Below, piece after piece: positions 7,882 to 15,665 of a stretch of 64,000 nt of DNA. Source of the DNA: Salipaludibacillus agaradhaerens (lineage in GTDB: Bacteria; Bacillota; Bacilli; Bacillales; Salisediminibacteriaceae); the NCBI RefSeq assembly GCF_002019735.1, contig NZ_KV917378.1, positions 2,568,869 to 2,632,868 of the forward strand. The letters are read 5' to 3'. Position numbers and translations under genes: made by a program. Under the pieces are notes generated by a model that worked only from the letters and a program-made list of their open reading frames with translations, was not told the DNA's origin and did not search any database. The number at the start of each line of letters is the position of its first letter. Position 1 is the stretch's first letter.

Positions 7882-8570
7882 GTGTCTTTCTCCATTAATT
7901 GGTAGCCGATTCCTCGAATCGTCTTAAGTTCTAAGGAGGATTGGACATTTTCTAATTTTTTTCGCAATCTTTTGATGTTCACTGTGAGTGTATTTTCTTC
8001 TACAAATCCTTCTTCATCCCATATAACAGAAAGGAGCTGCTGTCTTGTGACAACATTTGGACAAGCCTCAAAAAACATATGACAAAGCTGGAGCTCTTTT
8101 ACCGTCAATACTTCCTCCTGCCTCGGTGTAGATAAACGTACTGTGTCCAAATTTAAGGTAGTATTCCCCACATGTAATAGTCGTCGTTCTGCAGTTTTTG
8201 CATACTCTCCATAGGAACGTCGAATTTGCCCATTGATTTTTGCTACTACGACATCCATTACAAAAGGCTTAGTAATAAAATCATCTGCACCATTTTCAAT
8301 ACCATATATCTGGTCTAGTTCACTCATGCGAGCAGACAAAATCATAATTGGACATGTGGATATCTGCCTTATTTTTCTTGACCAGTAATAGCCATCAAAG
8401 TAAGGAAGGTTGATATCCATAATAACTAAATGCGGTTCTATTTCTTGAAAAACATCCAAAACTTTTTTAAAATCTTCTATTGCGTGACACTCATATCCGT
8501 ATTTTCCAAGACGCTTTTTTAATGTATCAGTAATACTTATTTCATCCTCCACAATTAATATTCTATACAT
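7878..8570 (-). CDS. BceR-type OmpR-family response regulator
   Basis: This 230-residue protein has a receiver domain with acidic pocket EDE (residues 8-10), phospho-acceptor Asp52 in VIMDINLP and the conserved lysine in TKPF. An OmpR/PhoB winged helix follows (about 130-225, with VNIKRLRKKL). It is the first gene of the unit, overlapping the kinase. A GGCGGGGG ribosome site precedes the ATG. It should control the transporter genes downstream. Confidence 0.88.
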   Translation of the reverse strand: MYRILIVEDEISITDTLKKRLGKYGYECHAIEDFKKVLDVFQEIEPHLVIMDINLPYFDGYYWSRKIRQISTCPIMILSARMSELDQIYGIENGADDFITKPFVMDVVVAKINGQIRRSYGEYAKTAERRLLHVGNTTLNLDTVRLSTPRQEEVLTVKELQLCHMFFEACPNVVTRQQLLSVIWDEEGFVEENTLTVNIKRLRKKLENVQSSLELKTIRGIGYQLMEKDT

Positions 8571-9188
8571 AAAATCCCCCGCCTCTTTATTCTCGAAATT
8601 TTTATGTAAACATCGTATTTGTGAATTGATTTTATTTCCGAACGTTATGACTCATTTCCGACAGATGGACGCTTTCCGCAGGGCTCGTCTTCAACTCACC
8701 CACTGCCAGTTCCACTACCTTCTTTTATTCACTCATCAATTTAGAAACAAAAACACCCCTTTAGATAATCATATCCAAAGGGGTAAAAATGTCGCAACTT
8801 TTTTATAGACATTGTGACTTTGTTTTAAATATTTTATCTTTTTTACAAACGTCGCAACTTTATTTCAAAGCTACAACACATGTAGCTTTGGAATAAAGTT
8901 TAAGCAGAAATATCTCACAAACCCACAACCTTACGTTAACTTAAAAGTACCCGTTTGAAAAAAAGATTGATCAAAACGGGTTCTTCATGTTTGTGAAACA
9001 TTACGCATCTTTTGTAAGAAAGTTTGATCATTTTCTGTGATTCGATCTTCATCATAAGCACTCGTTCGATGAAGAAGTGCTAACGATTATCCAACACTTT
9101 ATTTCGTTTAACCAGTGCTTCACTTACTTCTTTTCTTGATTGCTGTTCGGATATTTCAAAGGCAGTTTCTTTTCGAGGAACCCTTGCT
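8571..9188. other. Gene-poor stretch with repeat copies
   Basis: No convincing full gene is present. A degenerate family C repeat (GGACGCTTTCCGCAGGGC, about 8664-8697) is followed by palindrome D copy 2, an A/T-rich shared tail, and a larger version of the CCCGTTT...AAACGGG element at 8941-9040. A 44-codon reverse frame (9080-9214, MGSQNGKFRARVPRKETAFE) lacks a clear ribosome site and is not called. Confidence 0.5.
8756..8783. repeat. Palindromic repeat family D, copy 2
   Basis: CCCCTTTAGA and TCCAAAGGGG form the stem, with one changed base relative to the other copies. The following hundred bases (ACTTTTTTATAGACAT, then TTTCAAAGC) also match the DNA after copy 3 at 11204, so the repeated unit is longer than the palindrome. 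Confidence 0.6.
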
Positions 9189-9383
9189 CTAAATTTCCCA
9201 TTCTGTGAACCCATTGATTTTTGGATATTGCATTCTTGACATTACAATATTCACAAGCTGAAGTAATGATTTTTGATTATCTACAACTTTTAAATTATCA
9301 CTTGAATACATTAGTAACTCATCAGAAACTAATATAATCATTTTAAATCTTGCCTTTGAAATGATAACGTTAAGTCTTTTATG
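9189..9383 (-). pseudogene. C-terminal relic of a superfamily 1 DNA helicase
   Basis: A reverse-strand reading contains HKRLNVIISKARFKMIILVS followed by DELLMYSS and about 40 further residues to a stop. KRLNV-(I/A)-(I/L)-(S/T)-(K/R)-A is the conserved motif VI region near the end of many SF1 helicases of the AAA_12/UvrD type. The rest of the gene is missing and there is no start codon with a ribosome site, so it is a broken remnant. Identification rests on one motif. Confidence 0.45.
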
Positions 9384-9513
9384 GTTTTAAATAAACTCTT
9401 AGGCAATCAAAGCTTGGTCACTTAGAACATAGCTGCAAATCATAATATCTCTTTGCCACCCTTTCCTACTCATTCGCCATTTTAAACTCAATTCCTCTCC
9501 ATATCATTATTTG

Positions 9514-10701
9514 TTATGGCAACTTATAAGTATACTTCCTCCACAGCCATTCCATTGGCCCAGATTTATATCGACTTAACCAGTATCGGCTCATGAATAC
9601 TTGAATCGTAAATATCACCACTGCAAGTAAAAAGCCACCAGCCGGATCAACCGATCCAAATAAACCTAGTCCATAGCTGTAAAAAAGTGTTGTACAGATC
9701 AACGTTTGAAGCAAATAGTTAGTAAAGGCCATCCTTCCAACAGGCTGCAAAAAAGCAACAATAACCCTAAATCGTTGTGATCGCATACACACATAGAGAG
9801 CACTTACATAGAAAAGAGCTAGCGCTGGCCCACTTACAGAATACCCGATATACTGAATCACATAATAAGGTGAGCTAATCGAATCGACATAAGATTGAGC
9901 CCAAATGGACAATAGAGCAAAGGGAAATCCAATACAGAAGCTATAATTCCGAATTCGTTTCATCGTCCCTTGATGTTGCTTGGCATTGGTAATTAATCGA
10001 CTTTGCCATGCGTACATACCAAGTAGAAACAGGCCAAGAATGACAGGAGCCATTAGGATATATCCTTGATAAATCATGGCTATATCAACTAAGCGCTGCA
10101 TAAAGATCTCCCAAGCTGATCCATTCGAATAAGCGTATAGAGCTTGATCATACATATCTCCAGCTACTTGGGGAAAGGAATCTCCTGAATCAAAACCTAT
10201 TAACAATAAGAGAGACAGCAACACCAACGGCATGATTAATAATGCTCCCGACCAAACGAGCAATGTCCTATTCTTCTTTTTCAAATAAAAGGGTAGGAGA
10301 AAAGCGATGAGGGCATATAATGTTAAAATATCTCCATACCAAAATAGGAAGAGATGAATGAGTCCAACAACAAGAAGAAAACGAATCCTCCTTCTATAGA
10401 TTGATCCTGCGTGCACCTCTTTCCTTTGGAGTTTTGAAAGGAACAAAGCAAACCCAACTCCAAACAAAAAAGAAAACAAACTAACAAATTTAAATTCAAA
10501 TGCCACCGCCATAATGACCACAACAATCTCATTTAATAGACCCTCTGATTTTGATAAACCTAGTATATCCACAAGCAAAGCTGGTGTAGAAAAATAGCTC
10601 ATATTTACAACGAGTATGCCAAACAACGCTATTCCTCTGAGTACATCTAACTCTAATAAACGTTCCTTCTCCTGTGTTGGAGCTACTTTACTCTCCATCA
10701 T
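9514..10701 (-). CDS. DUF418 family integral membrane protein (YeiB-like)
   Basis: The 395-residue protein has about ten hydrophobic spans, the N-terminal signature LDVLRGIALFGILVVNM and the C-terminal DUF418 block (MAFTNYLLQTLICTTLFY to GPMEWLWR). The biochemical role of this family is not known; it is related to acyltransferase-3-like membrane proteins. Two ATG codons follow GGAGGGGGG; the second, one codon in, has better spacing. The start overlaps the stop of a 33-residue peptide gene, suggesting translational coupling. A possible Fur box upstream hints at iron control. Confidence 0.8.
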   Translation of the reverse strand: MMESKVAPTQEKERLLELDVLRGIALFGILVVNMSYFSTPALLVDILGLSKSEGLLNEIVVVIMAVAFEFKFVSLFSFLFGVGFALFLSKLQRKEVHAGSIYRRRIRFLLVVGLIHLFLFWYGDILTLYALIAFLLPFYLKKKNRTLLVWSGALLIMPLVLLSLLLLIGFDSGDSFPQVAGDMYDQALYAYSNGSAWEIFMQRLVDIAMIYQGYILMAPVILGLFLLGMYAWQSRLITNAKQHQGTMKRIRNYSFCIGFPFALLSIWAQSYVDSISSPYYVIQYIGYSVSGPALALFYVSALYVCMRSQRFRVIVAFLQPVGRMAFTNYLLQTLICTTLFYSYGLGLFGSVDPAGGFLLAVVIFTIQVFMSRYWLSRYKSGPMEWLWRKYTYKLP

Positions 10702-10799
10702 CCCCCCTCCGTATCATCTAACTCTTGCTCTGACGTTGTAGCACACGTTCCTATGATAAAAGTAATAACCAAAACGATTATTCCAGTAAACCATTTCAC
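10698..10799 (-). CDS. Small membrane-anchored or secreted peptide, 33 residues
   Basis: A GTG-started frame (KWFTGIIVLVITFIIGTC, then an acidic tail ending DDTEGG) has one hydrophobic span. The span ends in GTC, a possible but imperfect lipobox. It follows a GAAGGGAAA ribosome site and overlaps the DUF418 gene by four bases (ATGA), so it probably belongs to the same transcript and may serve as a coupling or accessory peptide. I do not recognise a family. A longer upstream frame in the same phase is tyrosine-rich, lacks a start signal and crosses the promoter. Confidence 0.5.
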   Translation of the reverse strand: MKWFTGIIVLVITFIIGTCATTSEQELDDTEGG

Positions 10800-10839
10800 T
10801 TTCCCTTCACGACCTTTCTTTTCATATGTATAATAATAG

Positions 10840-10854
10840 TAATAATCATTATCA
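10840..10854. promoter_or_regulatory. Candidate Fur box before the small peptide/DUF418 genes
   Basis: TAATAATCATTATCA differs from the 15-base Fur consensus TGATAATNATTATCA at one position. It lies just downstream of a TATAAT (reverse strand) and before the two-gene unit. A/T-rich DNA can mimic this motif, so binding is inferred. Confidence 0.45.
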
Positions 10855-10873
10855 ATTATAGGAATAGTCACTA

Positions 10874-10903
10874 TAAAAAAATATCCCACATAGTTGGGAT
10901 ATT
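10874..10903 (-). terminator. Intrinsic terminator on the reverse strand
   Basis: AATATCCCA pairs with TGGGATATT around a 6-base loop and is followed by seven T on the reverse strand. It would stop transcripts arriving from the glmS side and insulate the Fur-box promoter. Confidence 0.65.
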
Positions 10904-11132
10904 GATTATAGCTAGGGGGATTTATGCTCTTAGTAATCGTTACACACACATTTTAGCACCTGCTGGATTTCATGTTGAGCTGCGTACCGCATTAATCTGT
11001 CAAGGAAAGTGTTGGGGATATGTAACACTTTTTCGTTCCAAGCATCAGCTCGCTTTTTCAAAAGAAGATCAACAACTCATCCAAAGACTACTACCTACTT
11101 TAACGAAAACCATGGTTTATATTCTGAACTAA
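10902..11132 (+). pseudogene. Truncated GAF/LuxR-type regulator fragment
   Basis: About 60 residues (HILAPAGFHVELRTALICQG, then WGYVTLFR and FSKEDQQLIQRLLPTL) match the end of the ligand-sensing half of a class of LuxR-type transcription factors. Both the upstream part and the C-terminal helix-turn-helix are gone; a stop follows ILN. No ribosome site is present and the frame starts inside a terminator, so this is a relic. Confidence 0.5.
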
Positions 11133-11203
11133 AACCTGAGCCGCCGCCTTCTTTTATCCATTTCTCAATTTTAGATGTTCTTTTTCTTTTCGACATAAAA
11201 GCA

Positions 11204-11231
11204 CCCCTTTAGATAATCATATCTAAAGGGG
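11204..11231. repeat. Palindromic repeat family D, copy 3
   Basis: CCCCTTTAGA and TCTAAAGGGG flank an 8-base loop. It lies between the truncated regulator fragment and the 3' end of glmS, and shares its downstream flank with copy 2. It might also act as a weak terminator for glmS, although no clear T-run follows. Confidence 0.6.
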
Positions 11232-11306
11232 TAAAACGGTTTAACTTTTTATAAACATCGCGACTTTTTTTCAAAGCCACACAACACACATATGTTGTTT
11301 TATTAT

Positions 11307-13109
11307 TTATTCCACTGTCACACTCTTCGCAAGGTTACGTGGTTTATCCACGTCGCAACCTCTGTGAAGGGCGGCATAGTAAGAGATAAGCTGTAATGGC
11401 AGGACGCTCACCAATGGTGTGAGGTAGTCGTGGACTTTCGGGATGACGATGTTGTCGTCGTCTTCCTGGAAGCCTTCCATACTGATCATGCAAGGGTTAG
11501 CGCCACGGGCTACAACCTCTTTCATGTTACCGCGTAAGTTAAGGTGCACATTCTCTTGCGTGGCAAGACCGATAACTGGTGTGCCTTCTTCAATAAGTGC
11601 AATCGTCCCGTGCTTTAATTCACCACCAGCAAAGCCTTCTGCTTGAATGTATGAAATCTCTTTAAGCTTTAATGCTCCTTCCATACACACATGGTAGTCT
11701 GCGGCACGCCCGATAAAGAAGCAGTTGCGCGAGACGCTGAGATAATCACGGGCAATCTGTTCAAGAACGTCCTTCTGTTCTGTGAAGATTTCCATGGCGT
11801 TCGCTACGATACCAAGCTCTTGCAACGGATCGAAGTTCATTTCCATACCGGATGCACGGGCAGCATCCACCGCCATGATCGCAAGCACAGCCATTTGTGC
11901 TGTGTACGCCTTCGTTGACGCTACGGCAATTTCAGGACCTGCATACGTGTGTAAAGTGTAGTCTGCTTCTCGGGATAAAGTTGATCCCGGAACATTTGTA
12001 ATTGTTAATGTACTGTGGCCTAGCTTTTTCACATTCACGAGAACACCACGGGAGTCCGCTGTTTCACCGCTTTGTGAAATGAAAATAAAGAGTGGTTTTT
12101 GACTTAATAACGGCATGTTATACAGAAATTCGCTAGCAATGTGCGTTTCAACTGGAATACCAGCAATCTTTTCGATTAATTCTTTACCCACAAGGCCTGC
12201 GTGGTAACTTGTACCTGCCGCAATAATATAAATACGGTCCGCTCCTAGAACAGCTTGACGAACGTTTTCATCGAGCTTAATGTTCTCGTTATCATCTTTA
12301 TATTTCGTGATGATGTTCCGAATAACGAACGGCTGTTCATCAATTTCTTTGAGCATATAGTGAGGGTATGTGCCTTTTTCAATGTCACCAGCATCTAGTT
12401 CAGCAACATAAGGAGCACGCTCTACGGTATCACCAGCAAGTGTTTTAATTGTCACATCGTCTTTTGTCACGATGACGATCTCTTCATCCATAATTTCAAC
12501 GAATTCATTCGTCACTTGGATCATCGCCATAGCATCACTTGCTACTACGTTCACACCATCACTCACACCTACAAGAAGTGGACTTTTATTTTTTCCTACA
12601 TAAATTGTGTTTGGATCTTCAAGGTCTAACAGAGCTGTAGCATAAGACCCTTTCAATAAGCTTAACGCTTTGCGGAAGGCTTCTTCTGTGGAAGCACCTT
12701 CATTAGCGAATTTCTCCACTAATTGGACGATGATCTCTGTATCCGTATCACTGACCATCTCCACGTCAGAAAGGTAATCTCTGCGCACATGTTCGTAGTT
12801 TTCAATCACTCCGTTATGAACGATCGTATACCGAGCACTTGTACTTTGGTGCGGGTGAGCATTCAACTGGCTTGGCACACCGTGTGTTGCCCAGCGTGTA
12901 TGTCCGATTCCGACAGTAGCTGACTGCGACTGATCAACGATGTCACGTAATGACGCGATACGTCCCTTCTCTTTATAGACGTGAATGCCGTCATGATTTG
13001 AGATCGCGATACCTGCAGAGTCATAGCCTCGGTATTCTAATTTTTCAAGACCTTTTAAGAGAATTTCCTTTGCATCCTCTGTTCCTACATATCCAACAAT
13101 TCCACACAT
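11307..13109 (-). CDS. glmS: Glutamine-fructose-6-phosphate aminotransferase
   Basis: The 600-residue enzyme makes glucosamine-6-phosphate from fructose-6-phosphate and glutamine, the first step toward UDP-GlcNAc. The start is the ATG of MCGIVGYVG, because Cys (residue 2 before Met removal) must be the N-terminal nucleophile of the glutaminase domain; a longer frame upstream only reads through the ribozyme. Two SIS sugar-isomerase domains follow ([12 protein letters not shown] near 350; the C-terminal [12 protein letters not shown] is conserved). The ribosome site GGGAGG is good. The leader contains a glmS ribozyme, so the mRNA should be cleaved when glucosamine-6-phosphate is plentiful. glmM, normally its neighbour, is 6.6 kb away across the mannitol operon. 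Confidence 0.96.
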   Translation of the reverse strand: MCGIVGYVGTEDAKEILLKGLEKLEYRGYDSAGIAISNHDGIHVYKEKGRIASLRDIVDQSQSATVGIGHTRWATHGVPSQLNAHPHQSTSARYTIVHNGVIENYEHVRRDYLSDVEMVSDTDTEIIVQLVEKFANEGASTEEAFRKALSLLKGSYATALLDLEDPNTIYVGKNKSPLLVGVSDGVNVVASDAMAMIQVTNEFVEIMDEEIVIVTKDDVTIKTLAGDTVERAPYVAELDAGDIEKGTYPHYMLKEIDEQPFVIRNIITKYKDDNENIKLDENVRQAVLGADRIYIIAAGTSYHAGLVGKELIEKIAGIPVETHIASEFLYNMPLLSQKPLFIFISQSGETADSRGVLVNVKKLGHSTLTITNVPGSTLSREADYTLHTYAGPEIAVASTKAYTAQMAVLAIMAVDAARASGMEMNFDPLQELGIVANAMEIFTEQKDVLEQIARDYLSVSRNCFFIGRAADYHVCMEGALKLKEISYIQAEGFAGGELKHGTIALIEEGTPVIGLATQENVHLNLRGNMKEVVARGANPCMISMEGFQEDDDNIVIPKVHDYLTPLVSVLPLQLISYYAALHRGCDVDKPRNLAKSVTVE

Positions 13110-13128
13110 ACTATCATTTCCTCCCTCG

Positions 13129-13164
13129 GTGGGGCAAGAAATGCTCGGGGCATACTTGCCCCAC
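13129..13164 (-). other. GC-rich hairpin between glmS ribozyme and ribosome site
   Basis: GTGGGGCAAG pairs perfectly with CTTGCCCCAC around a 16-base loop, itself partly complementary. It sits right before GGGAGG, has no T-run, and is not part of the ribozyme core. It may stabilise the cleaved mRNA end or affect ribosome access. Confidence 0.55.
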
Positions 13165-13199
13165 TCTTTATCTTTGTTAGTTGTTATATTTGGAATCAT

Positions 13200-13347
13200 C
13201 GGTACATCAGCCATTGTTCAGAAAGTCGCCTTTCTGGTTTGGGCTCATGCTTTCGGTTGCGATGAACAACCGGGAGGCATCCGCCGAACATTTCGATAAA
13301 CCTCCACCTCGTCAGCTGTGTTTTTCTCGATCTCACAGCCCTGGCGC
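13200..13347 (-). ncRNA. glmS ribozyme-riboswitch
   Basis: The reverse strand shows the conserved order of the self-cleaving glmS RNA. GCGCCAGGGC follows the cleavage point (predicted before the G at 13347). Then come GACGAGGTGGAGGTTTATCG, TTCGGCGGATGCCTCCCGG, and GCAACCGAAAGC with the P3/P4 region. These match the core known from Bacillus and Thermoanaerobacter, where glucosamine-6-phosphate acts as cofactor for cleavage and lowers glmS expression. The exact 3' limit is approximate. Confidence 0.93.
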
Positions 13348-13401
13348 TTTGTATTGCGTTGTCTTACTTGTCTGACCTCCTCTCATGTGTTGAATAGCCT
13401 A

Positions 13402-13431
13402 ATCATACTACAGGTGTAAAATTGTGGTCAA
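13402..13431 (-). promoter_or_regulatory. glmS promoter
   Basis: TTGACC (13426-13431) and TATGAT (13402-13407) are 18 bases apart on the reverse strand. Transcription would start near 13395, about 48 bases before the ribozyme cleavage site, a normal layout for this leader. Confidence 0.7.
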
Positions 13432-13929
13432 TGTTTTTTTAACCGAACATCATCATAGTTCAGTTAAATAGGGAAAGAGTCCCTTGTCACACTATATGCG
13501 TGTTACATCTAAATGGTCATCACTTTTAATAAAATGGGCACAATAAGCGAGTACGTCTATCTAAATTACCACACTTATATAACCTTTATACGTCATTATG
13601 AAAGGTGTTCGCTGACACTGAACGTCAGCGGTGTTAACGTCTTTGTAAATGGTCTCCAGTGTCAAAGAATGACTTGTCAATAAGTGAATTTTACGATGCG
13701 GGTGTGAGAATGAGATGCTGTCACGCATTCTTTCTATAAAAAGATTTGATTAAGAGGGAAGACCCATGATTTCTTATAAAATGGTTTAAATGGGCTTAAA
13801 CGGGTAAGGGTTAATATAAGTCTCTTCCTGTTTCTTAAAATGAACACACCTAGAGTGAAGATACCCCTTTTAAACGAAATTGGCCCTTTTCTCCTAAATT
13901 TTTTAGATGCTACATGTTTCTTCTATATA
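13432..13929. other. Long intergenic region between the glmS and mtlA promoters
   Basis: I see no gene here. A small hairpin (GCTGAC...GTCAGC near 13611-13628) and A/T-rich DNA are present. No reading frame has a ribosome site. The region separates divergent glmS and the mannitol operon. Confidence 0.5.
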
Positions 13930-14030
13930 AAACAAACCTTCAATTAGGACATTAGCGTCCGTTAGCTCCGCCTAAATAGATTTTCTCTCCTCTCTATTTT
14001 GAGACGGGCGTTTTACGGATTATCAATAGT
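13930..14030 (+). repeat. Dispersed structured repeat family A, copy A1
   Basis: The unit reads CCTTCAATTAGGACATTAGC, then CGTCCGTTAGC, CCTAAATAGA, CTCTATTTTGAGACGGGC and GTTTTACGGA. The CTAAATAGA/TCTATTTTGAG and CGTCC/GGA(C)G parts can pair as a long interrupted hairpin. This copy lacks the first (CAATCAGTG) hairpin seen in full copies. Confidence 0.7.
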
Positions 14031-14114
14031 TAAGCATTGAGAAGTAGACCTGCGCCGGGACACCTTGTGCCCCAATCGATTCGCAGCTTAGTGCAAAAGA
14101 TGTCAACAATGCTT

Positions 14115-14168
14115 ATGACGAAATTAGCTTTTCATTCAATTGTATTCGTCATGATAGCGCTTTACTAT
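14115..14168 (+). promoter_or_regulatory. mtl operon promoter with candidate MtlR operator
   Basis: TTGTAT (14140-14145) and TACTAT (14163-14168) with a 17-base spacer lie about 50 bases before mtlA. An inverted repeat, ATGACGAAAT at 14115 and TATTCGTCAT at 14143-14152, overlaps the -35 zone, where the MtlR activator would be expected to bind. Both calls are from pattern only. Confidence 0.45.
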
Positions 14169-14220
14169 TGAATTAGACAAGGAACATGTCTAAATGCCTA
14201 AAAAGAGGAGGAAAACGATA

Positions 14221-15633
14221 ATGGCACAAGAAAAAGGGTCAATACGTACTCGTGTTCAAAAGTTCGGTAACTTTTTAAGTAGTATGATTATGCCGAACAT
14301 CGGCGCGTTCATTGCCTGGGGGTTGATTACTGCACTTTTTATTCCTGATGGCTGGTTCCCGAATGAATCGTTCGCTGAAATGGTCGGACCAATGATTACG
14401 TACTTATTACCATTATTAATCGGTTTCACAGGAGGTAAGTTAGTTCACGGTACACGTGGGGGTGTCGTAGGGGCAACAGCTACGATGGGGGTTATTGTAG
14501 GCGCAGAGATTCCTATGTTTATCGGCGCAATGATTATGGGACCACTCGGTGGTTTTGTCATTAAACAGCTCGATAAAGCGATTGAAGGCAAAATTAAGCC
14601 TGGTTTTGAAATGTTAATTAACAACTTCTCAGCTGGTATCTTCGGTGGTGCCCTTGCTATCCTCGGTCTCGTAGGTGTAGGGCCGTTAGTTAATGCTTTC
14701 AGCCAAGCGGCAGGTGTAGGGGTAGAAATAATTGTAGACGCAGGTTTATTACCGCTTGCAAGTATTCTCATTGAACCTGCGAAAGTGTTGTTCTTAAATA
14801 ACGCTATCAATCACGGTGTTCTGACACCACTTGGCCTTGAACAGGCTTCTGATGTTGGACGCTCGATTCTATTCCTGTTAGAAACAAATCCGGGACCTGG
14901 TCTTGGTATTCTTCTTGCATATATGTTCGTCGGTAAAGGAATGGCAAAACGTTCTGCACCAGGCGCAGCAATTATTCACTTTTTCGGTGGGATTCATGAA
15001 ATCTACTTCCCGTATATTTTAATGAAACCAACGTTAATTATCGCAGCTATTGCTGGCGGCATGGGCGGGGTATTCACGTTTAACTTGCTTGGTGCTGGAT
15101 TGCCTGCCAGTCCATCTCCAGGTAGTATCATCGCTTATACTATCTTAATTCAACCTGGTAACTATATCGCAGTATATGCAGGCGTCATTGTCGCTACCGT
15201 TATCTCCTTTGCCGTTGCGGCTGTCATATTGAAAGCGAGCAAAAATAAAGGTGAAGAGGATCTATCGGAAGCAACATCAAAGATGGAATCGATGAAAGGT
15301 AAGAAAAGTTCAGTGTCTTCTACTTTAACTGAGGGTGACCATGATGAAGTTAGTGCGGACACAGTCAACAAAATTATCTTTGCTTGTGACGCTGGTATGG
15401 GGTCCAGTGCAATGGGGGCCTCCATCCTTCGCGATAAAGTAAAGAAAGCGGGTCTAAGCATTGAGGTCGCTAACACAGCCATTAGTCAATTACCTGATGA
15501 TGCTGATGTGGTGATAACGCACAAGGACTTAACACCACGAGCCAAACAAAAGCTTTCTTCTGCTCATCACATTTCGGTCGATAATTTCTTGAGCAGTCCA
15601 GAATATGATAAGCTGATCGATCAGCTAAAGTGA
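14221..15633 (+). CDS. mtlA: Mannitol-specific PTS enzyme IICB
   Basis: The 470-residue permease imports mannitol and phosphorylates it to mannitol-1-phosphate. Residues 1-340 form the membrane EIIC domain with the conserved GGIHE motif (about 256-260). After a charged linker, the EIIB domain carries the phospho-cysteine in IIFACDAGMGSS (Cys389). No IIA domain is fused; mtlF supplies it. The ATG of MAQEKGS is chosen for its strong ribosome site (AGAGGAGG); nine upstream codons in frame have none. It is the first gene of mtlA-mtlR-mtlF-mtlD, an order known from Geobacillus stearothermophilus. Confidence 0.95.
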   Translation: MAQEKGSIRTRVQKFGNFLSSMIMPNIGAFIAWGLITALFIPDGWFPNESFAEMVGPMITYLLPLLIGFTGGKLVHGTRGGVVGATATMGVIVGAEIPMFIGAMIMGPLGGFVIKQLDKAIEGKIKPGFEMLINNFSAGIFGGALAILGLVGVGPLVNAFSQAAGVGVEIIVDAGLLPLASILIEPAKVLFLNNAINHGVLTPLGLEQASDVGRSILFLLETNPGPGLGILLAYMFVGKGMAKRSAPGAAIIHFFGGIHEIYFPYILMKPTLIIAAIAGGMGGVFTFNLLGAGLPASPSPGSIIAYTILIQPGNYIAVYAGVIVATVISFAVAAVILKASKNKGEEDLSEATSKMESMKGKKSSVSSTLTEGDHDEVSADTVNKIIFACDAGMGSSAMGASILRDKVKKAGLSIEVANTAISQLPDDADVVITHKDLTPRAKQKLSSAHHISVDNFLSSPEYDKLIDQLK

Positions 15634-15665
15634 TACAGCCTATCGCTGTAACGGAGTGATTAACC

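Noticed and set aside
9080-9214. 44-codon frame MGSQNGKFRARVPRKE...
   Set aside because: Overlaps the helicase relic, no ribosome site, no family; probably chance.
13110-13214. 35-codon N-terminal extension of glmS
   Set aside because: It reads through the ribozyme and leader hairpin; GlmS needs the cysteine after the MCGIVGYVG methionine as its N-terminal residue.
14445-14810. 121-codon reverse frame inside mtlA
   Set aside because: A Pro/Thr/Ser-rich shadow of a Gly/Ala-rich membrane gene; no ribosome site.
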